From Syngnathus acus (lineage: Eukaryota > Chordata > Actinopteri > Syngnathiformes > Syngnathidae): a stretch of DNA of 64,000 nt. The DNA lies in contig NC_051088.1 of NCBI RefSeq assembly GCF_901709675.1, positions 12,565,693 to 12,629,692 on the forward strand. The letters run 5' to 3'. Of this stretch, positions 28,701 to 40,157 are shown one piece after another. Position 1 is the stretch's first letter. Each line of letters opens with the position of its first letter. Under the pieces are notes generated by a model. That model was not told the origin of the DNA. It saw only the letters and a list, made by a program, of their open reading frames with translations, and did no database searches. The position numbers and the translations under genes were made by a program.

Positions 28701-29443
28701 TGGGCAGGTGCTGAAGGCATACCAGACCGCCTCCGACCGACCAACACGTTTGTGGGAGCAGAAATTCAGGACAGAAAGCTGTATGCCTTTTTGGTGACAG
28801 ACAGTTGAGGGAAGAAATAAGTAAAGAAAGACACTGTGCCAAATGAGAAGAAACAAAAGTTGAGTTGGTGCTACTTGAACACAAGAACTGCTTAGTCCCA
28901 GCGATGACCACAAGGAAGAGTTTAGTGAACCGATCGAGATCTATTGCATATTTGCTTTGTGCTCTTCAATAAGAACAATGTAAACATTGATTTAAAGTAA
29001 AACAATTGCATGCAATATGCATCAAATGGATCACAAACTGTTCTGGAAGGACCTCCAGGACGGGAACTCCCTTTAAGACTTACAGTAGCTGAGCTGCCGC
29101 ATCCAAATATTGCTCTCCAGAACAGTTTTTTTTTTCTTCTGTTGACTGACAGAAATAATGTAAACCAATTACAAACAACAAAGATCAACAAGAACCAGTC
29201 AAAATCAGGTAAAAAGATTCAGTCTGCTGCCACGATATGAATCGTCAAAATTTCAGACCTCTGCAACCAGGAAGAAGGAAATGAAGATTTGTCGCCCCGC
29301 GGTGTTAAGCCGCGGTAGTGCAGTTTGTGTTTTTGCCTCAGCTCTGTCTCGTGCGCAAATTCCCCACACGCATGAATGCGCTGCGCAGTTCCCCACAGAA
29401 ATGACGCAGTGGCAAATTATCCACTGTCTTGCCAGCAGTGTCC
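24961..29443. other. Gene-free region between the CpG-rich block and the ccnq stop
   Basis: No exon with recognisable homology was found. The region includes a (CA)15 run near 25677-25706 and unremarkable AT-rich sequence. The part nearest 29443 is probably the ccnq 3' UTR on the minus strand. Open frames of 60-130 codons here look random or low-complexity. Confidence 0.55.
25677..25706. repeat. (CA)n microsatellite
   Basis: Fifteen uninterrupted CA units are visible. Confidence 0.95.
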
Positions 29444-31450
29444 TCAGATACACTTGGCCTCCATGTCGTAGAGTTGGAGAAGGTCAGAAATCACAGCATC
29501 TATGTCTGCTTTGGTCACACCATCACAAAGTACCTGCACGCAAGCACACAACTCGGGCTGAACGTGTGAACTTCAAACAACTGCGATGGAGGCATAAAAA
29601 AATCTCCACTTTTTTTTGGTTGAAGGATTTGCATTTAAATAGAGCGAGCGCCTTGCAGAGCTTCAACAATAGAGACCTGATTAATAAAACTGCTTGACAA
29701 TGGAACGTTTTTAAGTGCACCGCAGTCCCGATTAATATAAGAGCATGAAGACTTTGAAGATGAACTGGAGCTGGAGAGGTGGTCAATCATCTTAAGTCCA
29801 TCTTCAGATGTGGATTTTTGGAGGGGGAGAATTTATCAGGAACATCTATCAAGAGTACAAAATGTAACCGACCTGTGCAATAACTTTCTACCATCAGTTT
29901 TGCCCAGGCCTGTTTCAAGAGTTCATCTTTAAAAATACTAATTTATTTGAACCACAATTCCGAAGAAATATTTCATTGGTTCATTTTCTATGGGTTTCCT
30001 TTCATTTCTAGAGGGATTATTAACATATTGTTTTGACTCCCTATGTTTTTATGTCTGATCTTTGGCTGTGGTTATTTTCTAAGTTGAAACCTGCTTCATT
30101 TTTACCACACAATTCCATGTCATATTTTTCATCTTGACACAGGTTACCGATGGAATAGTGGTACATTTGTACGTCGTTTTTCACTGAGAACAGTTCCGAA
30201 GTCTGTTACTAATTCTAATACACATTTTTAAATGTTCCAAATAAAGTATGATTTGTTACACAGGCACACACACAAATCAAAGTACAATATCTACTACATC
30301 TTGGTGCAGTATAATTTCTTTTTTATATATATAAATGATTCAAACTAAATGAATCAAGCAACATGTAACAAACAACAATTGAGAGCCAATACACACCTGC
30401 CACCACCGTTTCTCCCCAACAGGCAGCTCCACTCCATAGGTGTTGAGAGCCAGATACAGTGTTGCTATAGCGATGTGTTGGGGCGTGTGCCGGATGCACA
30501 TCGAGCCATGGTAGCAGTCTCGAAGCAATGCCCAGCAAGTCTCGGCAACGGGGCATCGAGACCAAGCGTGCCGGTTCACCAGCGACTTTACGGACGTCAC
30601 GTAGTGGAGTAGGTACTAAAGAGAGGGTGAAACAGAACAAGCACTGAAGATGGCATACTATTTTCAGAGTCGAAATACAAAATGTCACACAAGGAAGATG
30701 GACACTCAGAACAGACGTTTGCTTGCTCCAGTACACGCAGACACACCTTGTGCGGATGTTCAAAGGTGACTTGGAAATTGAGCTGTCGGAGGATGAGGAG
30801 CTCACATTGCACCACACTGTCCCTTAGGTCCCAGAATTCCTTATCACATTCTAATGGGGGGCTGTGCCTATTAAAGTACCTAGGAGGTGGGAGACAGTGT
30901 TGTAGTGGGCAACTGTGACATGAATCCATCATTTCACAGCATCAGCAGATTTTTTTTTTTTTACCTGTGGCTTACGTTGATGATGTCCCGGGTCCGTATG
31001 TGCTGCTCCTCCACTTTGCCTGCCAGGTACAAGCAGCTCATGGCCACCAGGTCGGGTTCATACACACTTACGCTGACACATTCGAAAAAGTTGTGGTACA
31101 ACACGCACGCTGTAGCAACAGGCACAGAGCGCATGCCCAGCTTCACTCCTGAAGAAGAAATGAAGATTCTTTGAATTGAATTTCTCACTGATGTGGTCAT
31201 ACATTTTCCCTCATGTGTGATGTTCTTTCTTTCTGCAGAAGGGCAGAATTGTGTGCGATCCCACTGGCTGTTCATTTGTCGACGAGATGAGTTGGTTACC
31301 TGCTTCCATTATGAAGCGACACAAACGAAAGTGAGTTTTCATGTCCCGAGCAATGTCCGCATCTCCACCTCCGCCAGAAGAGCTCCCTGCAGCCGGATCC
31401 AGAGGTTGATCCCGAGGGGCAGGCGAGCGAGAGGACGGACCCGGTTCCAT
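29444..31450 (-). CDS. ccnq: Cyclin Q (CDK10-activating cyclin, formerly FAM58A), 5 exons
   Basis: Regulatory cyclin that binds and activates CDK10; the pair phosphorylates targets such as ETS2 and PKN2. Exons: 31300-31450, 30965-31148, 30747-30879, 30397-30615, 29444-29533, all in phase, giving 258 residues, close to the family length. The cyclin box is seen in [56 protein letters not shown] and [20 protein letters not shown]. The last exon encodes [14 protein letters not shown], matching the family's VSDLIQIYTMD end. The N-terminal 35 residues are Pro-, Ser- and Gly-rich and variable, as in other vertebrates. The start codon is the first in-frame ATG before the conserved [12 protein letters not shown] segment. 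The gene sits head-to-head with cfap126, with about 600 bp between start codons. Confidence 0.95.
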
Positions 31451-32054
31451 GACTTCTGGAACATTAGCACTGCAAAAACTAAATAGCGTTTACGCGAAAA
31501 CAAGTTAAGTCACGTCAGTAACTGTTGTTGCCCAAAAGTGAACGCAGCACTTGGCGTGACTGAATGCTTGAACAAGCTCGCACGATGCTAAAGCTAACCA
31601 CCGAAGGCATGCAGAAACCGGAAGTAAATAATAGAATATCCGGTCAAATGCTAGGCGCGGAACGCGACATCATTCACTCCCTGATCACTATGGGTTCACT
31701 TAAAAGTTCACTCTTTAAATGAAAAAATGCTTTGTAACATTACCCCGTCATGTCAGTGCTGTCGCATAATTACAACGCATCTTGGAATTATTGAACAAGC
31801 AGTACGTGAATCTTCGCCCATATCTCTACTTTTCCACATCCAGGATAGCAATGACGTCACGTTCAATTCAGCGTTTAATAAGTTTGTATTTCGCTAATCG
31901 ATGACGCAACACGACTCATGACGCTTGCATTCTTCTGCTCCAAGAGATTTCTGTGGTACTTCGTCAACACTTCTCATGCGCTCCAAATAGGTCACGTGGT
32001 TGGGTTGCTATGCAACGACTCCACGCAACAAACTCAATTTAAACAGTCGCAGAA
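31451..32054. promoter_or_regulatory. Bidirectional promoter region between ccnq and cfap126
   Basis: The 604 bp between the two divergent start codons must hold both 5' UTRs and both promoters, unless a distal non-coding exon exists. It contains an E-box TCACGTG at about 31992-31998 and a perfect RFX X-box at 32004-32016, both much nearer cfap126. No TATA box was clear on either strand. Confidence 0.65.
32004..32016 (+). promoter_or_regulatory. RFX X-box (perfect palindromic half-sites)
   Basis: GTTGCTATGCAAC has two perfect inverted half-sites, GTTGC and GCAAC, with a 3-bp spacer. This is the binding form used by RFX factors that drive ciliary genes. It lies 39 bp upstream of the cfap126 start codon, which fits the known role of that protein in cilia. 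Binding itself is inferred. Confidence 0.8.
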
Positions 32055-34142
32055 ATGTCGTCCAATTTCTCAGCAAACCAGGTAATTATTGACTTTAAAA
32101 GCGAGCTTATTTGTGTTTCTCACACATTTTTTTCCATCATCAGTACAACGATGCCTTCAAGCCTCAGAGGCTGCAGAACTGGTGTCAGCCGAAGCAACCC
32201 ACCAAGGTTATGACAGCACTTTTAATATGTTTGCAGACGTACCATTCAAAGGTAGCACTGTGATCATTTAATGCTGGGGTGTCCAAACTTCTTCTCAGAA
32301 CCGCATACTGAAAACAATGCAAGGGCTGTGTTGATACTCAGCTTTCATTTAGCATAAAACAAATCCATTAGTGTGAGTAAGGAATTAGAAATGTTCTGCA
32401 TTGCTTGCAGTATACATATATTTATTGATACAGGAAATTAAACTAAAACAGCTGGAGTAGTTCACATTTTCAAGATTTTTTGGCGGCTGTCGGCCTTGCA
32501 TCTGACACAAATATCGAGCCTGTTCTGAGCTGCAGCAGAAGCATTCACTCAACACAGCTTTTTTACGGAGAACTTAAAACGCACACAACACAGCTGTAGC
32601 TAAAAGAAAGTGCTGTACATGAATAAAAATCGAATGTAAAACAAAGCACAATTTAAATAAGAAAATTTGACAGTTCTAGTGGCCCCAACTCACCTTTTTA
32701 AAAGAGAAAACAAACCTCTTCTCCTGCCGTAACACCCGGTGTAGAAGGAACTGCGTCAATTGGGCTGCAACGATACATAGTTTGGACACCCTCGGTACAA
32801 CGTGTGCATGTTTGTAGGCATCGACAGCACGGCAGGGCCGCACTACGTTTATTGCAGATAACAGAGGATATCTGCTCCATGGAAAGTCAAAGGTAAACCC
32901 TTGAAAACTTTTGTTACACATTCTTAAAGATAAAAAGTTGACATTACTTCCCTTGCCACTGTGTGTCATGCACCAGAGAGGCAGCGCCTGGCCTGACTTT
33001 AAAGGAACATGGGATCTACCTGCTCGTATACCAGCGCAGAGAATCAACCCCACCGCCCGCTCTCAAGAGGGTCTTGCAAGACTCAAGGCTTGGGGCTTGG
33101 ACCCTCAACACGTAGACAAATCTGGGCCACTAAGAGGCAGCAAAAACACACGTGCCTCGCAGGATGCTAGGAAGCAGGTTTGGGATCGCACGCGCACACA
33201 CACACACGGTTTATGCTTCTTTTACCTTCAACATAGATCATAAAATGAACCATGATAACATTACATTTTTACAGACAAACTTTGAGCTTCGTTTCAATCT
33301 GAAGTTGTAAAAAGCAAACAGTGCTTTGAAATAAGTAAAAAAGGACATAAGACGTTTTAGCCTTTCCCCCATGCAAAATACTGTGCCCAGTGTTTTGTAT
33401 TTTCTCATGCGCAAATACGAGCCGCGCTCAGCCACATTCCTCAAGTAAGTGGAAATGGCAAAAGAGAGGATCATAAAATTATAGTGAGCTCAAGCGTGAC
33501 TGGCGTCACTGTTGACTGCTAGGATTAAGCTCTCTCAGCGCTAACAGGAACAATAAAGCAGAAGTTTTCCCTGTTCTGCGTTGCTTCTAATGTACATTGC
33601 TTAAACTGCTGTGAGGAATTTAATCAGTGGGCCTTATGCACTTTTAACTAGTGATGGGGAAACGAAGCTTCAAATTTGCATCATGAATCGGCTGTATTTT
33701 TTTCTTGTCCTTTATCATATAAGTCATACTTAGCAATTTAAGCCACTTCGAGGCTTCAAATCAATTTAAGCCACTTCGAGGCTTCAAATTTGTTTCGTGA
33801 ATCAGTTGTATTTTTTTTCTTACTCCTCCTTTATCATATAAGTCATACTTGGCAGTTTAAGCTACTGTGTTATTTCATTTCCATTACAAGTGTGACTCAC
33901 TCCAGTCCATGTTGAAATCTGGTGGCGTACAGCAGGATGGTGCCGTCTCGGACTCATTGGCCCCATCTGCAGCTGACGCCCAGCAAGCGCCTCAGAGCCG
34001 TCCCGTTTCTGCAGACACAACTGGCAAACGGGGACAGCAGACGCAGGCAGATGAGGTATCATCTGTCAAGCTGCCTGCCGCCGACAGACAAAAGGATGGC
34101 GAAACTGTGACAAGCAGGCCGCAGAGCCAGAAGGCAATATGA
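32055..34142 (+). CDS. cfap126: Flattop / cilia- and flagella-associated protein 126, 5 exons
   Basis: Microtubule-associated ciliary protein, known as a component inside axonemal doublets and at basal bodies. Exons: 32055-32081, 32144-32206, 32818-32892, 32977-33177, 33891-34142, all phase 0, giving 205 residues. The first two exons encode MSSNFSANQ and YNDAFKPQRLQNW, matching mammalian MATNYSANQYEKAFSSKYLQNW position by position. Exon 3 gives FIADNRGYLLHGKSK (family IIANDRGHLLP), and exon 4 gives WPDFKGTWDLPARIP (family WGSFMGTWQMPLKIP). The last exon is low-complexity, Gln-, Ser- and Ala-rich, and not conserved, so its boundary is the least sure. Two exons are under 70 nt and are easily missed by automated prediction. 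The X-box just upstream supports regulation by RFX factors. Confidence 0.9.
33660..33860. repeat. Local tandem duplication in the last cfap126 intron
   Basis: The block running from GCTTCAAATTTG to TATCATATAAGTCATACTT occurs twice (about 33667-33735 and 33781-33850) with few changes. Between them AAGCCACTTCGAGGCTTCAA is itself doubled. It lies directly before the acceptor of the final exon. Confidence 0.8.
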
Positions 34143-34891
34143 GCTTCGCGGCCGGTGATAGCAGAAGGCCACCATGCAAGGCCAAATTCTGGTTCGGTGC
34201 CAGCCTTAACAACCCCAGAGGAATAAAAATAGCAAATTCATATCATCCCCTTTTCCAAACTGGGATGATTGTACTGTACTGTATTCTAGGACCTCTCTGA
34301 AATGTAGTAGCTCTCTGGTCTCTTTATCTTAACAGCTGTCCATTTAGAATGCCTCTGAGCTGCAATCTAGAAAAAAAAAAAATGGTTCAAATAAAATACG
34401 CAAGTGTGTTGTTGTAATTTAAGTGTCCTTTTTTTTTGCAGTTTAGTCACTCACATTCCAGCATTTCCAAAATTAAATTTTCTGTCACACCCAAGACACA
34501 CCGGCTTGCAGTCAGTATTAGTCAGGTTAAATATTATCTACTATTTAGAATTGTAGAAGGTAAAAGAAAGCTCATGCTGCGAGGCCTTCAGCGTTGACAT
34601 ACTTGCATGATGGAGTACGCAATCTAAATGCATCTTAAGAACCATGAGCAAAAACACAGGACAATCCCTTGAGCACAGATTGGAAATCACCCCATGACTT
34701 GTGACTCAACTTAATAAAACCACATGGAGCACATGAGTCACCACATCCTCACCCCCTCCATGCCTGCAAATTTAAAAATAGTGAGCGGGCAAAAACAGAT
34801 CAACTACACACAAAGTCGATGTTCACTTATACCAAATCGCTTCAGTTTGTTAGCATTAGCAATGTATAGCTTTTTTGAGAGCTATTACATT
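34143..34891. other. cfap126 3' UTR and spacer
   Basis: No coding feature was seen. Plus-strand AATAAA-type signals occur near 34226 (GAATAAAAAT) and 34390 (AAATAAAATA), so the cfap126 transcript probably ends within the first 300 bp. The remainder up to the duplicated unit is AT-rich and featureless. Confidence 0.5.
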
Positions 34892-34904
34892 CTAAATCAG
34901 TGTG

Positions 34905-35221
34905 GGGCAATTTAAATCTTTACATGTGCCCACAGTAGTCTGTCTGATTAATATTGCATTTGTGGAATATGATCACGTTACCGACTAGTCACAGCTCACC
35001 TGGGTTTGGTCATGTGATGTTTGCAATTTGAGTCCTTAGGGCACTGTGATGTCATTTTCAGTGGACAGCAAGTAGCAAAATGCCCCCCCCCTTTACGATG
35101 GATCAAAATGGGAAGATGTTGCTGCTTAACTAATATTACACAAACAAAATATTAACCAGAATGCCGTGTTTGGATTACTGAGGGAGGAGCATAAAACATT
35201 TCACTGTAAAAAACATTTTTT
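34905..35221. mobile_element. MITE-like interspersed repeat with inverted halves
   Basis: The left part has CTGATTAATATTGCATTTGT. The right part has, in reverse complement, related blocks (AACCAGAATGCCGTGTTTGG; GTGATGTCATTTTCAGTGGA). The two halves are therefore roughly inverted, as in a non-autonomous DNA element. It is related to the copy at 3100-3250. In duplication unit 2 only the left part survives. Confidence 0.55.
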
Positions 35222-35854
35222 ACTCGGGTTTCTCTTTAAACGACCGAGGGGGGCCACAATTTCCTACCACTGCTACTAAGGGGCCACATAAGACCGGGCA
35301 ATTCCTGATAACATAAAAGACTAGGTATTTAATTTTTTTTTTTTCATTTTGTTCTTTCATTTAACAATATAGTACATGCTGTACAATACTTTAATATATT
35401 ATCTCATATAGTTCATATACAAATACATCAAAAATTCTTTCAGTCAGTGACAAATGAACCATGAGTTTTTTTGGACCCATTAAGCATCAGTAAAAAGCTC
35501 TGGCCATTATTATTACTATATATTATTATATTATTCTCTTGACAATTCTGTACTTTTTTCTTGTTGTTGCCGTGAGTACAGCTCAATAGAGGTTGAAATC
35601 TGCTAATGTCTCAAGATAAACAGGCACATTGGTTTGCATTTACATTCAATTGTGTCAAGTCAAATCAGATATACCAAGTCAGGTGAAACAAATTGATATG
35701 AAAAAAAATAAAGATGTCAAAATACCTTTGCACTAGCGGCTTGTTTACAAAAAAATGACAATGTCTATTTTTCTTGAGGTACTGCGCCTCCGTTTGAAGT
35801 TTTCCTTTGCTCAGTGATTGAAAACCACCGCTCAATATGGTCCAAAACACCAAT

Positions 35855-37877
35855 TCACATTTGTGGAGGTGAGCTGGGCTTTGTTGCGATCCTGATTTTC
35901 CTAATGACGACCCAATCCTTCTGCCCAGCTGTAACTTGTATCCTCAAACACGAAGAAGCGGATCCATAGTTTTTATCTACTCCTTGCATCACAAACCAAC
36001 CATTCTTCATAGATCCCAACTTATGAAAATCTTTGCACGATTTCTCCTCATTTGCAGTGATGATCACACTGCGTCCTATTTCCACCTCCGCTGAGCCCAA
36101 AATATCTTTCCCCTCTGACCCAGTCTCAACAGTTATTCCTGTCACCACTCTTGGGTCTGTAAACACCACAGTTAAATGGTTGCCTTTCTCTGGGGAGCGA
36201 CCCCAGAAGAATCCTTCCCCGGCCTCCCAGGCTAGTTTGGGAAAGTGTTTCCCGTAGGTAGACATGTCAGAGAAAACCTCCGCTGGAGGATTGGAGTAGA
36301 CCCCCTCCTCAAAGTCCTTGTCTTTTAGTTTGTTCTCTCTCCCTTGGAATGAAGAGAAAGTCCCCATGTGCTGGAATAAGGAAGGCTTGAAAAGGATGGG
36401 CTCCTTCTGAGTCAGCAGGACTCGAAAGTGAGACATCAAAAAGTCGCAAGGCATTTCTTGATAGAAGAGGAAGAGAAAACGTGCCAGCAGAGGGAGGTGG
36501 GCCGACTTGTAGAGTTTGCCAATGTAGCCAAGGCTGGAGAACTCCAGCATTGCCCAGATCGTCTTCTTAGCTTCTTGCTCCTCAATGCGCTTTTTTACGG
36601 TTGTGAGGAAGTTCTTTGCGGCGGAGACGTCGTCCTCCAGCTGGAGGTAGTATCTGCCCACACCTGAGCTGTAGTGCATAAGAAAAGCGTAATCCAGGTT
36701 CTGCTTGGAGCGGTATGATACTCTCGCAGGAGAATCATTGTAGTTCCTTTTTAGACCTGTAGAGGAGCCAGAGAGAAGCTATATAAACACAGTTGACCTG
36801 GATGATGATAGTGTAAAATGTTGGCGCTTAACCTGTAGTCGGTGGATAGCTTTCCTCAGCGACATGAATGACCAGCAGGTGACCTTGCTCTAGTGCTGAT
36901 GAAAATTCAGATTTTATTTTCGTCACTGTGGTCGTCAGCCAGTTGACATCGAAATCTGCCAGCAGAACTACAACCACCATGGAGGAGCGCTCTTCAGGAG
37001 ATGATCGGGAGAAGAGGGACACTAACGTGGGGATCAGATAGCTGCCCTTCTTCCTCTTCACCGACGATAGTCCAATGCATAGATGCCCTATCGGGAAGAA
37101 GAAGAGCATGTACCTTTTTAAATCACGTCATACTACATATCTGAGGTATTTCATTATATTTTCATTTAGAATCAATTTTACAGCCGGTTCATGCCCTCCA
37201 CACCCTGAGTAATGGTTTAAGCCAAAATCTACATTGACATCAGCTATTGGGCAAACAATAACTGCTGATCAGCATCTGTCAGACATGTTTGCCTTTAACT
37301 CCTGATTGGTAAAACAGCCACAAGTGGGCAGCCAATGCTGGTATCGGCCAACGTCACAAGTATCTATAGCTTGAATATCAGCCCGATACTCATTCCTACT
37401 TTGTAGTGTATTCAATTGAACTTAGGTTGAAAAGTATTTATAGTGGTGCCATCAAAATTAATAACACTTGATGCATTTGTATTATTGCAGTCGGTGGTAT
37501 GTAAAGTGTTCAGTGGTCTATATTTAGACGAAATGAAAAAAAAACTTACTCATTTGAGTGACTGGTATCCCTGCAAGCAGTTGATAGGTCACATTGAGAG
37601 GCAGGTAATCTCCTTGCTCCACCCATGACTCCATACTGACCATCCTTTCTGCCTTCCATGTGATGTTCATTGGTTCCTCTGACCTGTTCGGGTCCTGCCA
37701 AAGAAAAACTCCATTCAAATATCATTAACTTTCATGATATTTTAATCATCAGAGTGGTTTATCTTCCGTGTGTGTACTTACAGTGTTGAATGAGTGTGAA
37801 TAGCGCACCATGTAGAAGGCCGCCGCAAGGAGCAGCAAGAGCAACACTGCATGTTTCTTCTTTGAATGACGTCTCAT
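35855..37877 (-). CDS. MGAT4C-like N-acetylglucosaminyltransferase, copy 1
   Basis: Golgi glycosyltransferase of the GnT-IV family, closest to MGAT4C. Exons: 37782-37877, 37550-37694, 36833-37087, 35855-36756, in phase, giving 465 residues. Residues 1-32 look like a type II signal anchor: basic MRRHSKKKH followed by a run of Leu and Ala. Two N-glycosylation sequons (NIT, NVT) follow. The catalytic part shows VKRKKGSYLIPTLVSL, VVVLLADFDVNW, SKQNLDYAFL and the metal-binding acidic triad in YYLQLEDDV. The segment SLFQHMGTFSSFQG and the C-terminal lectin-like half are also conserved. At the family position EMPCDWL this copy has F instead of W. Enzyme activity of MGAT4C-type proteins is not well established, so the substrate is uncertain. 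The last exon alone differs from copy 2 at only about a dozen of 274 residues. Confidence 0.88.
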
Positions 37878-38869
37878 TTCCTGTTGTGTACCCCAAAACA
37901 AAGAAATGTGCACAGAAAAAAAAGTAAAAAACAATCCCAAATTCCTCGCTCACAGTTCTCCAAGTCTGCTCCCGTTTATTTTTGTCCAGGTGTTGTGCTC
38001 GATTTGGTTCCCCCGTGAGATTTTGTTCTCCCTGCCACGGGAGCGCGCACGCCTTGTTTGTTTGAAAGCGAACGTCAGCACTATGATGTTTTCAATAAAG
38101 ACATGAACTTTATATTGTTATAAAGGATTATTCACAAAGGATTATTCTCATTTGATGTCTTTGAATTCATTCGCGTTCTGACGTTGAAGCGGGGTGCATT
38201 CAAAGACCAGTCGTACAGACGGAACACTCAATCACGTCACCAAAAAGCAACGATATAATTACGTGAGCTCTTTGCATAAACCTCGATGCAAATAAACTCC
38301 TCTTTTTGGGTACCGTTACATGCTACAAGGAGTATATATCACAAAAGAGACTTTATACTTAATTGTGATCATCATTCATCCATCCATTTTGTTACTTGGG
38401 AATTTTCAAAGCAAATTAATATTGTTGCATTTATTAATTTGTTTTAAAATGACAGCGCGATATTATTAAAAGCTGACACTATAGCAATGTCAAACGTGTT
38501 CATTTAAGAAAAAGCCACGCACGTTTTGTGATCAAATCTTTCATAACGAGAATGATTTGAGTGTATTGATTTGAATGAATCATTGAGAAGACATTTCAGT
38601 TCTGAAGGCTCCTTTTGTCCCAAGCAAAGTGACAGGTGGTGGGGAGGGGGGGATAAAAATTGTAACAGGAACTCTATAAAAAACGTCAACCCGTGAGAAT
38701 TTGTGCCCCCCTCCCATTTTGAGAACGGTGAGTCCTGGACATCGACTGGCTTTTTTTCTGTCTTCCTGGGGGTCTGTTCAGGTTGTGTGGCAAATTTGAA
38801 CAGATTCCCTCATTCCTAGGCCAAATTACAGGGGGGGAACACATCCTCACGGCGGCCCCGTGAGAATAT

Positions 38870-40157
38870 GTGCAGAGCAGGGCAGAGCAGATGGCATCCT
38901 CAGAGGACCGTTTGGCTCGGTACGCAAACTGGAAGGGGTCTATGGTGGGGGGGAGAAGGGACCTGATGTGCTCCATGACAAGCCGCTCAAAGCACTTCAT
39001 GATGATGGGCGTCAGTGCCACGGGGCGGTCGTCATTGAAGCAGGACGGAGCAGGTTTCTTCGGCACAGGTACGATGGTGGCAGCCGAGAAACACGAAGGG
39101 ACGATGGCCTGCTGCAGGGAAATGTTAAAGATGTCCGTGAAGACACCCAGCGCAGTCCTTCAGCGCTCGACCTGGGATGTTGTCAGGGCCCGCCGGCTTA
39201 CGGGTGTTGATAGCGGCAAGCGCCCTCATCACGCTATCGGCAGAGAGGCACAGGGGCTGCTCGTGTGGAGGGGGAGGGGTCTTCAGCCGGCAAGTGCTGT
39301 TCTGAGCGTCGAAGCGAGCAAAGAAGCGGTTAAGATCGTTGAGCAGACGGACGTCGCCCTCACAGCTCTGCGGCGCGGGCTTGTAGTCCGTGATGGTCTG
39401 AATGCCCTGCCAAAGGCTCCGTGCGTCCCTGCTGTCCTTGAAGTGGGCGGTAATCTTGCAAGAGAACGCCCTTTTCGCTTCCTTGATGCCCCGGGACAGG
39501 TCGGCCCTCGCTGTCCTCAAGCCAGCCTAATCCCCCGCTCTGAAGGCTTTGTCCCTGGCCCTCAGCAGCCTGAGGACAGCCCCTGTCAGCCATGGCTTCC
39601 AGTTAGCCCGAGTGACGATGAATTTCGAGTAGGTCACATCATCAATGCACTTCGTGATGTAAGAGGAAACAGAGTCAGTATACTCCTCTATGTCCGTCCG
39701 ACCGTTGCAAGTGGCTGCCTGCTTAAACATTTCCCAGTCAGTAGTGCCAAAGCAGTCTCGAAGCGCATCAGAGGCACCCTCAGGCCACACCCGCACGCGA
39801 ACCGGCCTGGATGCACGGCCGGGCGAGCTGGGTTGGCCGCCAGCCTGGCCCGGACGCCTCCGCGCTCGCCCCTCTTCTGCCTCCTCGCACACCGCTTCCG
39901 ACGCTTTCCATCCGGGGGAGGAATAGCAGGCGAGTCCGGCGACGTTTCAGGACGGAGCAGTCCGAGCTCCTTTAATGTCTCCGCTTCAAAGTCCAGAACG
40001 CCACAAAACTCGCTTTCGCCGATGTCGAGCAGAACCTGCCTGCTGTACTTGTAGCACGACTTAGTACGACGAGACGAACACATAAAACTGTCGGACAAAC
40101 ACTCATTAAACGAACAAAACACCGTTCGGGCGGGACAGAGAGAGGTCGCTGCGTGTG
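38870..40157 (-). mobile_element. Decayed non-LTR retrotransposon (LINE) fragment
   Basis: On the minus strand, broken frames encode parts of a LINE polyprotein: the linker region (SLWQGIQTITDYKPAP, FFARFDAQN) and the start of the reverse transcriptase ([37 protein letters not shown]). The frame is interrupted by an in-frame TAG near 39527 and by at least two frameshifts. The endonuclease and the RT active-site half are absent, so it is dead. The style resembles the CR1/L2/Rex1-Jockey group, but the family is not fixed. It fills exactly the gap between the two duplication units. No target-site duplication is evident. Confidence 0.85.

Larger units (their letters stand above)
34892..38869. repeat. 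Segmental duplication, unit 1 (about 4.0 kb)
   Basis: This block is repeated in direct orientation at 40158-43839 with very high identity across exons, introns and flanks. It begins at CTAAATCAGTGTGGGGC and ends at CCCCGTGAGAATAT; similarity stops abruptly at both edges. It carries a complete MGAT4C-like gene. Unit 1 keeps segments that are missing from unit 2. Confidence 0.95.

Noticed and set aside
28168-28808. A run of short plus-strand frames considered as a small gene
   Set aside because: The frames have no homology and do not join through plausible splice sites in a consistent phase.
38870-40054. A 394-codon plus-strand open frame, the longest in the window
   Set aside because: It is antisense to the LINE fragment, whose minus-strand frames match reverse transcriptase motifs. 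The plus-strand protein has no recognisable domain.
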